Of a DNA stretch of 64,000 nucleotides, positions 40,666-48,107 are shown piece by piece. Both the position numbers and the translations under genes were made by a program. Positions within the stretch are counted from its first letter, which is position 1. Every line of letters begins with the position of its first letter. Source of the stretch: JBBSHJ01 sp038253135 (lineage in GTDB: Bacteria > Actinomycetota > Actinomycetes > Mycobacteriales > QHCD01); the NCBI GenBank assembly GCA_038253135.1, contig JBBSHJ010000002.1:14510-78509 (forward strand), written 5' to 3'. The notes below the pieces were generated by a model, which worked only from the letters and a program-made list of their open reading frames with translations, did no database searches and was not told where the DNA came from.

Positions 40666-41832
40666 ATGCCGACGACGGGGTCAAGGAGCGCGGGTCGCGG
40701 TTCGTCCCGTCCGAATGAACGCTCTCGCGGCCTTTCGGCGGGTCCCCGCGGCACCCGCGCGGTGACCTTGAGCGACGTCGCGCGGCATGCTGGAGTATCC
40801 CTCGCCACGGCGTCGCGCGCCCTGAATCCGGGAAGTCGAACGGTTGCCGACGGCCTGCGGGCGAAGGTGGCGACGGCGGCGGCCGAGCTCAGCTACGTCT
40901 CCAATGGCCCGGCGCAGGCGCTGGCCCGGGCCCGGACGTCGATCGTCGGAATGATCGTGCACGACGTGCAGGACCCCTACTTCTCGGCCATCGCGGCGGG
41001 CTCGATGCGGGTGGCGCGTGAGCACGGGCTGATGGTCATGCTCGCCAGCACCTTCCGCGACCAGGACCTGGAGCTCGATTACGTCGAGCGGCTCCGGGCC
41101 CAGCGCGCGCGGGGGATCGTGCTGGTCGGCAGCAGCACCACTCAGCGGAGGTTCACCGAAAGGCTCGGCCTGGTGGTCGCGGCCTACGAGGCCGAGGGTG
41201 GCCGGACGGCGTCGCTGAACCGGGAGAACCTCGGCTCCGCGGGCGTCGTGGTCGACAACAAGGGCGGTGGCCGCGACGTCGGGCGGCTGCTGCTCGGACT
41301 GGGTCATCACCGGATCGGCGTGGTGGCCGGGCCGCGGCACCTCGTGACCAACAAGCACCGGCTGGCCGGATTCGGCCTGGCGCTGGCGGACGCCGGCGTC
41401 GAGTTGCCCGACGACGCGGTCGTGGAGGGAGACTTCGGCCGCGAGGGCGGGGCCGAGGCGGCGGCCCGCCTGATCGAGCAACGACCTGACCTGACCGCGA
41501 TCTTCGCCCTGAACGACTTGATGGCGCGGGGATGCCTGATGGCATTGTCGAGCGCCGGCCGCGTCGTGCCCGATGACGTGTCCGTCGTCGGCTTCGACGA
41601 CCTGCCGGTGGCCTCGGACACCGCTCCGCGGCTGACGACATTCCGGTTGCCGCTGGAGGAGATCGGCGCTCGGGCCATGCGTCTGGTGCTGCGCGACGAG
41701 GCCGAGCCGCGCCACATCGACCGGGTGAGAGGGGAGTTGGTCGTGCGGGAGAGCACGGCACCACCACCCCACGTATCCGGGCGCGGCGGGCGGAGTCGAC
41801 GGCGCACCGATCGACGCGAGGGCACGCCGTGA
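40666..41832 (+). CDS. LacI family transcriptional regulator (cluster B)
   Basis: 388 residues. After a 30-residue basic leader comes the HTH VTLSDVARHAGVSLATASRALN and hinge (YVSNGPAQALARARTSI). The effector domain contains VGMIVHDVQDPYFSAIAAGSMR, LGLGHHRIGVVAGPRHLVTN, LTAIFALNDLMARGCL and VSVVGFDDLPVASDTAPRLTTFRLP. It is the first gene of a plus-strand operon whose next gene overlaps by 4 nt (GTGA). The palindrome in the divergent promoter makes autorepression and control of the Gfo/Idh operon likely. Effector unknown. Confidence 0.94.
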   Translation: MPTTGSRSAGRGSSRPNERSRGLSAGPRGTRAVTLSDVARHAGVSLATASRALNPGSRTVADGLRAKVATAAAELSYVSNGPAQALARARTSIVGMIVHDVQDPYFSAIAAGSMRVAREHGLMVMLASTFRDQDLELDYVERLRAQRARGIVLVGSSTTQRRFTERLGLVVAAYEAEGGRTASLNRENLGSAGVVVDNKGGGRDVGRLLLGLGHHRIGVVAGPRHLVTNKHRLAGFGLALADAGVELPDDAVVEGDFGREGGAEAAARLIEQRPDLTAIFALNDLMARGCLMALSSAGRVVPDDVSVVGFDDLPVASDTAPRLTTFRLPLEEIGARAMRLVLRDEAEPRHIDRVRGELVVRESTAPPPHVSGRGGRSRRRTDRREGTP

Positions 41833-42587
41833 TCTCGCCGGGACTGTGCTCGGTCACCCTGCGCGATCTCGACCCGGCCGGCGTGATCGACGTCGTACGC
41901 CGGGCCGGTTTGTCCTGCGTCGAATGGGGCGGCGACGTGCACGTCCCGCCGGGGGACCTGGCCGCGGCCTCGGACGTGCGGGCGCGGTCCGAGGATGCGG
42001 GCGTCGCGATCGCGTCGTACGGCTCGTATTTCCGCGCCGGCGTGCACGATCTCCTCGACGCCAACGCGATCCTCGACACGGCCGCCGCGCTGGGCGCGCC
42101 GCGGGTGCGGATCTGGGCGGGCGACGTGGACTCCGCGGACGCGAGCGCCGCGCAATGGACGTCGATCGTCGCGTCGGTTGCCGGTGTCGCGGAGGCCGCC
42201 GCCGCGGCCGGTCTTTCGGTGGGGCTGGAATTTCATCGCGGCACCTTGACCGACACCGCCGGATCGACGGCCCGCCTGCTGCGCGAGCTGCCGGAAACGG
42301 TCAGCACCTACTGGCAGCCGCCGGTCGGGCTGACCGACGACGAAGCCCTCGCCGGGCTCGACGAGGTGCGGGGCCGCGTCTCCACCCTGCACGTCTTCAG
42401 CTGGTCCCCGACCGGGAAAAGGCTGCCGCTGCGGCACCGGGAAACCCTGTGGCACCGGGTCTTTTCCCATATCAACGGCGCGCACGACGGCCTGCTCGAA
42501 TTCGTGCCGGACGACGATCCCGACGGCGTGGTCCGTGACGCGCGGACCTTGATCGGTCTCGTGCGACCCGAGGAGCAGCCGGCGTGA
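41829..42587 (+). CDS. Sugar phosphate isomerase/epimerase
   Basis: 252 residues from GTG 41829, coupled to the LacI stop. It is a xylose-isomerase-like TIM barrel: SPGLCSVTLRDLDPAGVIDVVRRAGLSCVEWGG, VAIASYGSYFRAG, VRIWAGDVDSADA, LSVGLEFHRGTLTD (metal Glu and His), STYWQPPVGLTDDEAL and STLHVFSWSP. It differs from the epimerase of the opposite operon (37428), so the pathway has two distinct isomerase steps. Predicted cytoplasmic, metal-dependent. Confidence 0.9.
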   Translation: MISPGLCSVTLRDLDPAGVIDVVRRAGLSCVEWGGDVHVPPGDLAAASDVRARSEDAGVAIASYGSYFRAGVHDLLDANAILDTAAALGAPRVRIWAGDVDSADASAAQWTSIVASVAGVAEAAAAAGLSVGLEFHRGTLTDTAGSTARLLRELPETVSTYWQPPVGLTDDEALAGLDEVRGRVSTLHVFSWSPTGKRLPLRHRETLWHRVFSHINGAHDGLLEFVPDDDPDGVVRDARTLIGLVRPEEQPA

Positions 42588-43591
42588 GCCGTCCCACAAC
42601 GGTCCTTGCCATGCACCCCGAGCTGCCCGACCGCCTCTTCACGCCGGAATCGCGGGCGCGCCTTTCCGCGATCGCCGAGATCGACCAGAGCGTCGTCGTC
42701 ACCGACGTGCACGCGCCGGAGTGGGCCGACGTGCTCGGCCCGGCCGAAGTGCTCTTGACCTGTTGGGGCGTCCGCCCGCTCGACCGGGAGGTGCTCGACC
42801 GGGCACCCGGACTGCGCGCCGTGGTGCACTCGGCCGGTTCGGTCAAGGGGTTCGTGACGCCCGAGCTGTGGGATCGGGGCATCGTGGTAAGTAGCTGCGC
42901 GGCCGCTAACGCGCTCCCGGTCGCGGAGTACACCCTCGCCATGATCCTGCTGGCCGGCAAGCGGGTCTTCGAGCAGTCGCACCGGTACGTCGCCCGCCGG
43001 GCACGGACCGCGCCGGGCGAGATCTCCGGACCGCTCGGCAATTATGGCCGGCGGGTCGGTCTGATCGGGGCCTCGATGGTGGGCCGTCGGGTCGTCGAGC
43101 TGCTCCGGCCGTTCGATGTCGAGGTGTGGATGAGCGATCCGTTCCTGAGCGATGCCGAGGCGGCGGATCTCGGTGTGCGGCCGGTGTCGCTGGATCGGCT
43201 CGCCGCCGGGTGCGACATCGTCAGCGTGCACGCGCCGTCGCTGCCCTCGACCCGGCACCTGCTCGATCGGAGGGTGCTGGCCCTGCTCCCGGACCGGGCG
43301 ACGCTGATCAACACCGCCCGCGGCGCGCTGATCGACCACGACGCGTTGACCGAGGAGCTGGCGTCGGGGCGGATCGATGCCGTGATCGACACGTCCGATC
43401 CTGAGCCGTTGCCGGCCGGCTCGCCGCTCTACGACCTGCCGAACGTGCTGCTGACCCCGCACGTCGCCGGCACCCAGGGTCTGGAGACGCACCGGCTCGG
43501 GAAGTGGGCGATCGACGAGCTGCACCGCTACGCCGACGGCGAGGCGTTCCGCTTCCCCGTCACCGCCGACGATCTCGCCCGGTTGGCCTGA
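42584..43591 (+). CDS. D-2-hydroxyacid dehydrogenase
   Basis: 335 residues from GTG 42584, overlapping the epimerase by 4 nt. The NAD-binding domain has YGRRVGLIGASMVGRRVVELL, the substrate Arg is in LINTARGALIDHD, the Glu position in IDTSDPEPLPAGSPL and the catalytic His in LLTPHVAGTQG. These match the 2-hydroxyacid dehydrogenase family (phosphoglycerate/glyoxylate/hydroxypyruvate reductases). In this operon it probably reduces or oxidises a keto-acid formed by the isomerase and aldolase steps. It is the last gene of the LacI operon and ends 6 nt before the convergent HEAT gene. Confidence 0.93.
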   Translation: MSRPTTVLAMHPELPDRLFTPESRARLSAIAEIDQSVVVTDVHAPEWADVLGPAEVLLTCWGVRPLDREVLDRAPGLRAVVHSAGSVKGFVTPELWDRGIVVSSCAAANALPVAEYTLAMILLAGKRVFEQSHRYVARRARTAPGEISGPLGNYGRRVGLIGASMVGRRVVELLRPFDVEVWMSDPFLSDAEAADLGVRPVSLDRLAAGCDIVSVHAPSLPSTRHLLDRRVLALLPDRATLINTARGALIDHDALTEELASGRIDAVIDTSDPEPLPAGSPLYDLPNVLLTPHVAGTQGLETHRLGKWAIDELHRYADGEAFRFPVTADDLARLA

Positions 43592-43597
43592 GCGGCG

Positions 43598-44143
43598 TTA
43601 CGGGTGCAAGTCGAGCCGGTCGGCGAGGCGGGCCAGCGCCCGCTCCGCGGCAGCTCGTACGGCCGGCTCGGGATCGGTGAGCAGCCGGCGCACGACGTCC
43701 ACGTGCTCGGTGTCGCCCACGATGCCCAGGGCGCGGGCGGCGGCCTGCCGGACCCGAGGCAGGTCGTGGCCGGCCAGGGCCGCGACACCCGGGCCCGCCT
43801 CGCCGATCTCCCGTGCGGCGCTCACCTTGACGCACATCTCGGCCGGTCGCCAGTGCTCGTCCGTGAGGCCCGCAACGACGTCCGCGGCGCAGTCATCGGC
43901 CCAGACGTAGAGCAGCCCGCGGGCGCCCCAGCTCCGGGCCCAGTACGGCTTCCAGCGGCCTCCGTCGAGGACGGCACCGGCCGCGCCGATCAGCTCGAGC
44001 GTCTCGCGCTCGTCGGCCGGATCGGTGGCGCGCAGCAGCGCGGCACACCGGTGCGCGGTCTCGACCTCGCCGAAGTGGGCGGCCATGATCCGCCACGACT
44101 CGCGCGGTGAGAGGCCGTCCCGCAATTCCGGTAGCCGCTGCAT
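43598..44143 (-). CDS. HEAT-repeat domain protein
   Basis: 181 residues from ATG 44143, exactly 6 nt after a TACCGT -10 box. The C-terminal half holds HEAT/PBS-lyase-type repeats (DLPRVRQAAARALGIVGDTE, EPAVRAAAERALARLADRLD) and an earlier imperfect one (MCVKVSAAREIGEAGPGVA). The N-terminal half is helical with RWKPYWARSWGARGLLYVW. Such proteins mediate protein binding; no enzyme motif is visible. It is divergent from the FAD oxidoreductase gene by 68 nt, both with leaderless-type promoters. Confidence 0.85.
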   Translation of the reverse strand: MQRLPELRDGLSPRESWRIMAAHFGEVETAHRCAALLRATDPADERETLELIGAAGAVLDGGRWKPYWARSWGARGLLYVWADDCAADVVAGLTDEHWRPAEMCVKVSAAREIGEAGPGVAALAGHDLPRVRQAAARALGIVGDTEHVDVVRRLLTDPEPAVRAAAERALARLADRLDLHP

Positions 44144-44149
44144 CCCGGC

Positions 44150-44155
44150 ACGGTA
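44150..44155 (-). promoter_or_regulatory. -10 box TACCGT, leaderless start of the HEAT gene
   Basis: TACCGT on the minus strand, then 6 nt, then ATG 44143. Mirror image of the box serving the divergent gene at 44200. Confidence 0.55.
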
Positions 44156-44199
44156 CGGCGGTCCGGCTCCAGAGGTCGAGCCGTAAGCGGTCTGCGCCG

Positions 44200-44205
44200 T
44201 ACCGT
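44200..44205 (+). promoter_or_regulatory. -10 box TACCGT, leaderless start of the FAD oxidoreductase gene
   Basis: TACCGT, then 6 nt, then ATG 44212; no ribosome site is present. Confidence 0.55.
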
Positions 44206-44211
44206 TTGTGC

Positions 44212-45750
44212 ATGCAGCGGTACGACGCCATCGTGGTCGGCGGAGGCCACAACGGCCTCACGGCGGCGGCCTACCTGGCCTCGGCGGGCCGCTCGGTCCT
44301 CGTCCTCGAGGCGGCCGACCACACGGGCGGGGCGGCCGTCTCGGCGCCGGTCTTTACCGGCGTGGATGCGCGGCTGTCCCGCTACGCGTATCTGGTGTCG
44401 TTGCTGCCGCAGCGGATCGTCTCCGACCTCGGCCTGCGGATCTCCTTGCGGCGCCGGAGATTCTCGTCCTACACGCCGGTTCCCGGCTCCGCCACCGGCC
44501 TGCTGATCGACAATGCTGACCCGGCTGCGACCGGTAGGTCGTTCGCGGCGGTGACCGGGTCGGACGCCGACTTCGCCGCGTGGCAACGGTTTTCTGCGAT
44601 GACCGGTCGGCTCGCGGCGCGGATGTTTCCGACCATGCTGGATCCGTTGAAATCCCGCGACGAAATGCGCACGATCGTCGACGACCCGATCGCGTGGAAC
44701 GGGCTGCTGGAGGAACCGATCGGGTCGAGCATTCGCACCACCTTCGCCGACGACACCGTGCGCGGCGTCGTGGCGACCGACGCCCTGATCGGCACCTTCA
44801 CGTCGGTGGATGATCCCTCGCTGCTGGCCAATCGGTGCTTTCTCTACCACGTCATCGGCGGCGGCACCGGCGGGTGGGACGTGCCGGTCGGTGGCATGGG
44901 CGCTGTGACGGACGCTCTTGCGGACGCCGCGCGAGCCGCCGGGGTACGCATCGAGACCGGTGCCGAAGTCGTGTCGATCGACCCCGACGGTGAGGTGCGG
45001 TGGATCGCCGGAGAGTCCGAGCAGCGCGCGGCTTTCGGCCACCTGCTCGGCGCGATCGCACCACAGATCCTGGACCGGCTGCTCGGCGATGCGCCGGCCG
45101 GGCCGCGCCCCGAAGGTGCCCAGCTCAAGGTCAACATGCTGCTGTCGCACCTTCCGCGGCTGGCCGATCCCTCGGTCGATCCGGCGGCCGCCTTCGGCGG
45201 GACGTTCCATGTCAATGAGGGGCTGTCCGCGCTGGAGGCATCGTACGCCGGGGCGGCACGCGGCGAGCCGCCCGCAGTACCGCCGTGCGAGAGCTATGGC
45301 CACTCGTTGACCGACCCGTCGATCCTCGGACCGGAGCTGGCGAGGTCCGGCGCGCACACCCTCACCCTCTTCGGGCTGCACCAGCCGGCGCGGCTGTTTG
45401 CCAAGGACAATCCCGCCGCGCGGGCCGCGGCGCTCGCCGCGACGCTGGACTCGCTGGATGCCGTGCTCGGCGAGCCGATCCGGGACTGCCTGCTCACCGA
45501 CGCGGACGGCCGGCCGTGCCTGGAGGCGCGCACTCCGCTGGATCTGGAACGCGAGATCGGGCTACCCGGCGGGCACATCTTCCATCGCGATCTCTCCTGG
45601 CCGTTTGCCGAAGCCGATGCCGACATCGGGCGGTGGGGGGTCGAGACGGCGTACACCAACGTGCTCCTGGCCGGCGCCGGCGCCCGGCGCGGCGGCGGGG
45701 TGAGCGGGATTCCCGGTCACAACGCGGCGATGGCGGTCCTGCGGACCTGA
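44212..45750 (+). CDS. FAD-dependent NAD(P)/phytoene-desaturase-like oxidoreductase
   Basis: 512 residues from ATG 44212. The dinucleotide-binding motif YDAIVVGGGHNGLTAAAYLASAG, followed by VLVLEAADHTGGAA, is at the N-terminus; GVRIETGAEVVSIDPDGEV and the C-terminal NVLLAGAGARRGGGVSGIPGHNAA complete the FAD site. This matches the PYROXD2/phytoene-dehydrogenase-like group, not true carotenoid desaturases, and no other carotenoid genes are nearby. The reaction is unknown; oxidation of an apolar or amine substrate is possible. Single gene. Confidence 0.9.
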   Translation: MQRYDAIVVGGGHNGLTAAAYLASAGRSVLVLEAADHTGGAAVSAPVFTGVDARLSRYAYLVSLLPQRIVSDLGLRISLRRRRFSSYTPVPGSATGLLIDNADPAATGRSFAAVTGSDADFAAWQRFSAMTGRLAARMFPTMLDPLKSRDEMRTIVDDPIAWNGLLEEPIGSSIRTTFADDTVRGVVATDALIGTFTSVDDPSLLANRCFLYHVIGGGTGGWDVPVGGMGAVTDALADAARAAGVRIETGAEVVSIDPDGEVRWIAGESEQRAAFGHLLGAIAPQILDRLLGDAPAGPRPEGAQLKVNMLLSHLPRLADPSVDPAAAFGGTFHVNEGLSALEASYAGAARGEPPAVPPCESYGHSLTDPSILGPELARSGAHTLTLFGLHQPARLFAKDNPAARAAALAATLDSLDAVLGEPIRDCLLTDADGRPCLEARTPLDLEREIGLPGGHIFHRDLSWPFAEADADIGRWGVETAYTNVLLAGAGARRGGGVSGIPGHNAAMAVLRT

Positions 45751-45814
45751 TGCGGGGCCGCGCCGGTCCCGTCAAAGTCTCGATGGAAACCGTCTGCGCC
45801 CGCACCGCCCACCC

Positions 45815-45900
45815 AGCCGGTGACCGCGGTGCCGAAATGCGCGAGACCGGCCGGATCCTTGGTGTCCAGCGCGACCAGGGCGAAGCGAGCGATTCCCCTC
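45815..45900 (-). pseudogene. Glyoxalase/VOC-domain remnant
   Basis: The minus strand encodes FALVALDTKDPAGLAHF and GTAVTGW, the first strand and helix of a VOC (glyoxalase/bleomycin-resistance) domain. The rest of the ~120-residue domain is absent and the frame continues into unrelated sequence. It lies in the gap next to the 17-bp tandem repeats. Confidence 0.5.
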
Positions 45901-45906
45901 AGCGAC

Positions 45907-45974
45907 CTCCGAAACTCCTGGCACTCCGAAACTCCTGGCACTCCGAATCTCCTGGCACTCCGAATCTCCTGGCA
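45907..45974. repeat. 17-bp tandem repeat, four copies
   Basis: Units ctccgaaactcctggca (twice) and ctccgaatctcctggca (twice) run without gaps at 45907, 45924, 45941 and 45958. They lie between the VOC remnant and the stop of the small hydrophobic protein gene. With 17 bp per unit they are out of phase with codons, so no protein use is likely. Confidence 0.92.
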
Positions 45975-45996
45975 CCTCCGAGCCCGCGGCCCTGAG

Positions 45997-46164
45997 CTAC
46001 CTCCGTCGCCGGCCCTTGCTTGCGATGCCGCGCCCGCCGAGGACCATGGTCCCGAGGAAGAGCACGGCGGCGATGATCGTGAGCCAGATCAGGCCATGGA
46101 CGACGGCACCGATGATGCCGAGCGCGATCCAGACGATTATGAGAAACAATATGAAGGCGAGCAT
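45997..46164 (-). CDS. Small hydrophobic membrane protein
   Basis: 55 residues from ATG 46164, with AGAGGA upstream. Two hydrophobic helices (FILFLIIVWIALGIIGAVVH and LIWLTIIAAVLFLGTMVLG) are followed by a basic tail (GRGIASKGRRRR), which predicts both ends in the cytoplasm. Short 'hydrophobic proteins' of this kind are widespread in actinobacteria and have no known role. Monocistronic. Confidence 0.8.
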   Translation of the reverse strand: MLAFILFLIIVWIALGIIGAVVHGLIWLTIIAAVLFLGTMVLGGRGIASKGRRRR

Positions 46165-46433
46165 CTGCGGTCCTCTGTTCGGTCGAAGGGTCACTGTGGC
46201 CCGGCCCGCCCGAGGGCGTCAAGCCGTGTGCGTCGAGGCTCGCCCGCAGGGGGCGACGTCTCGAGCGTCGTCTGGGTTCTCGTTCGAGGACGGCAGCGTC
46301 GTTCGCGGTCCGGCCGCCCGCCCCGAGCTGGCCTATGAGGCCCGCGTCGGGGCTCGAGGATTCAGGTACGGCGAGGAAATGATCCTCGAGAGCGTTGCGC
46401 ACTAATCCTGCCGCGATCTAGCCCACCCACGCA
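46165..46433. other. Intergenic region without a convincing gene
   Basis: Open frames across this 269-bp stretch have no homologous-looking features and no ribosome site. It includes the leader and promoter of the small hydrophobic protein gene at its left end. Confidence 0.5.
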
Positions 46434-46868
46434 CTACTGCTGCTCGCGTCGCTTCATCTCCGCCTCGTAGACGTGCGGCAGCCCCGAGACGAGCCGGTCC
46501 CGCACCACCCGCTCGACCGAGCGGAACACCGACCAATAGGAGTCGTCGTACGCCTCGACGATCTGAAATGTCCAATTCCCAGGTACGACGTCCCTGCCGA
46601 CCAGCACGTCGTCGATCTCGTCCGCGAGTGCCGCGTGCCCGGCATCGCGCAGGTCCTCAACGGCCTGCTGCAGCGTCAGGTCAGCGTGTCCCGAGAGCCG
46701 GTGAAAGGCATAGAGGTGCCCGCGCGCATTCTCCACGACCTCCAATGCCTCGGACAGCTTGCCGACGGCATCGATCGTCGCGTCGCCGGCACCGGTCGGT
46801 CGCTCATGCTCGACCGGCCGGCTCGGGTGTTTGGCCGTTCCGAATTGCGCGCGAAGCTCACCATCCAT
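46434..46868 (-). CDS. Conserved actinobacterial hypothetical protein
   Basis: 144 residues. It has an N-terminal unstructured part, then helices (TIDAVGKLSEALEVVENARGHLYAFHRLSGHADLTLQQAVEDL) and the compact stretch HAALADEIDDVLVGRDVVPGNWTFQIVEAYDDSYW. I recognise the general pattern from actinobacterial genomes but know no function. Codon use and a TACGCT-N6-ATG start support it as real. Predicted soluble and cytoplasmic. Confidence 0.75.
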   Translation of the reverse strand: MDGELRAQFGTAKHPSRPVEHERPTGAGDATIDAVGKLSEALEVVENARGHLYAFHRLSGHADLTLQQAVEDLRDAGHAALADEIDDVLVGRDVVPGNWTFQIVEAYDDSYWSVFRSVERVVRDRLVSGLPHVYEAEMKRREQQ

Positions 46869-46874
46869 GCCCGA

Positions 46875-46880
46875 AGCGTA
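46875..46880 (-). promoter_or_regulatory. -10 box TACGCT, leaderless start of the 144-residue protein
   Basis: Minus-strand TACGCT, then 6 nt (tcgggc), then ATG 46868. Confidence 0.5.
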
Positions 46881-46919
46881 TGCCGACGCGATGCGCTCCG
46901 GCGGCCAACGGGACCTGGC

Positions 46920-48104
46920 TCAGCCGGCGAAAACCGTGGTGCGGAATGCGGTTGCCACCACGACGCGGCGGCCGACCCGGGATACGACCTTCGCGCCGGC
47001 ACCGGAGAGCCCGCTCGAGCGGCCGCCGACGACCAAGTCGCCGGTGACGGCGCTGCGCAGGGTGCAGCCGTGCGCCGAGGGAATGAGCACCTCGTAGCCG
47101 TTGACCGAGGGCGGACCGGTGGCCGGAACGGCATAGGCCACCCGCAGGCCGGTGAGGTCGATGCCGACCACGCTGCTCCCGTCGTATCCGACCTGGGTGG
47201 TGTCGACCGCCTCGGCGCGCGGCGAGGCGGCGCTCAGGACGTTGTGCAGGCGCTTGTCCTTCAGGGTGGCCCGCACCTTGCCGTTGGCGTCATAGATCAC
47301 CGCGGCGGCCCGGCCATCGATCGTGGTCAGCAGCACCAGGCCGTTGGAGGTGCCGAAGACGTGCGTGTCGGTCCACGGCGTGTCGGTGGTCCAGCTCTTC
47401 TTGCCCGTCCACGAATCAAGCACGAGCGTCGAGGACTCGCCGCTCGTGCAGCTGTAGAGGATGACCGCGCCGACGTCGCCCGCCCCCACGTCATCGATGG
47501 TGCAGCCGGACTGGTTCCAGTGCCACGCCTCGCCGCCGGTCTCCTCGTAAAAGGCGCGCACCGTGTTCTTGTCGGCGAGCAGGAAGATGCTCGGCGCCGC
47601 GACCGTGAAGGTGAGCGGCCCCAGATCGGCGTTGAGAAACCATTTGCGGGCGCCGGTCGACGGATCGAACCCGGAAATGTCGCGGCAATCCGTGCCGTCG
47701 TGGTAGACGGCCACGGCAGCCGTCGGCAGCACGATCCACGAGCACAGCGTGGTGTTGTCCCGCCGGTAGGTCCACCGCACCGTGCCGGTGCCCGGGTTGC
47801 GCGCGGAGATCGAGTGTTGGTCAGCGGTGAGCACAACACCGTCGGTGCTCACCGTGTCGCCGGCCGGGATCAGCCCTCGCTGGGACCACAGGGCGGCGAG
47901 CTTCTCCTGCGGCAGCAGGACCGACGGTGCCTCGGTCGCCGGCACCAGTCCGTTGGCCCTCGTCAGCCTGGCGTTGCTGGCGTCGCTGGTGGCGATCAGC
48001 AGCGCGCCGACACCGACGCCCACGACGACGAGCGCACCGAGCACGAGAAGGTAGCGCCGCCAGGCTCGCCCGGTCCCGGCGCCCGCCGACCTCGTGCGTG
48101 CCAC
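46920..48104 (-). CDS. Membrane-anchored PQQ-like beta-propeller protein
   Basis: 394 residues from GTG 48104. One N-terminal membrane helix (YLLVLGALVVVGVGVGALLIA) anchors an outside domain with repeated blades such as SARNPGTGTVRWTYRRDNTT, GFDPSTGARKWFLNAD, VRAFYEETGGEAWHW and VLDSWTGKKSWTTDT, the PQQ-like propeller pattern. PQQ-binding residues cannot be confirmed, so it is probably a structural or sensing propeller. It begins 3 nt after the stop of the DEAD-box helicase gene and is likely expressed with it. Confidence 0.82.
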   Translation of the reverse strand: MARTRSAGAGTGRAWRRYLLVLGALVVVGVGVGALLIATSDASNARLTRANGLVPATEAPSVLLPQEKLAALWSQRGLIPAGDTVSTDGVVLTADQHSISARNPGTGTVRWTYRRDNTTLCSWIVLPTAAVAVYHDGTDCRDISGFDPSTGARKWFLNADLGPLTFTVAAPSIFLLADKNTVRAFYEETGGEAWHWNQSGCTIDDVGAGDVGAVILYSCTSGESSTLVLDSWTGKKSWTTDTPWTDTHVFGTSNGLVLLTTIDGRAAAVIYDANGKVRATLKDKRLHNVLSAASPRAEAVDTTQVGYDGSSVVGIDLTGLRVAYAVPATGPPSVNGYEVLIPSAHGCTLRSAVTGDLVVGGRSSGLSGAGAKVVSRVGRRVVVATAFRTTVFAG

Positions 48105-48107
48105 CGG

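Noticed and set aside
44212..45750. Carotenoid desaturase (CrtI)
   Set aside because: Fold is similar but the sequence fits the PYROXD2-like group and no carotenoid genes are adjacent.
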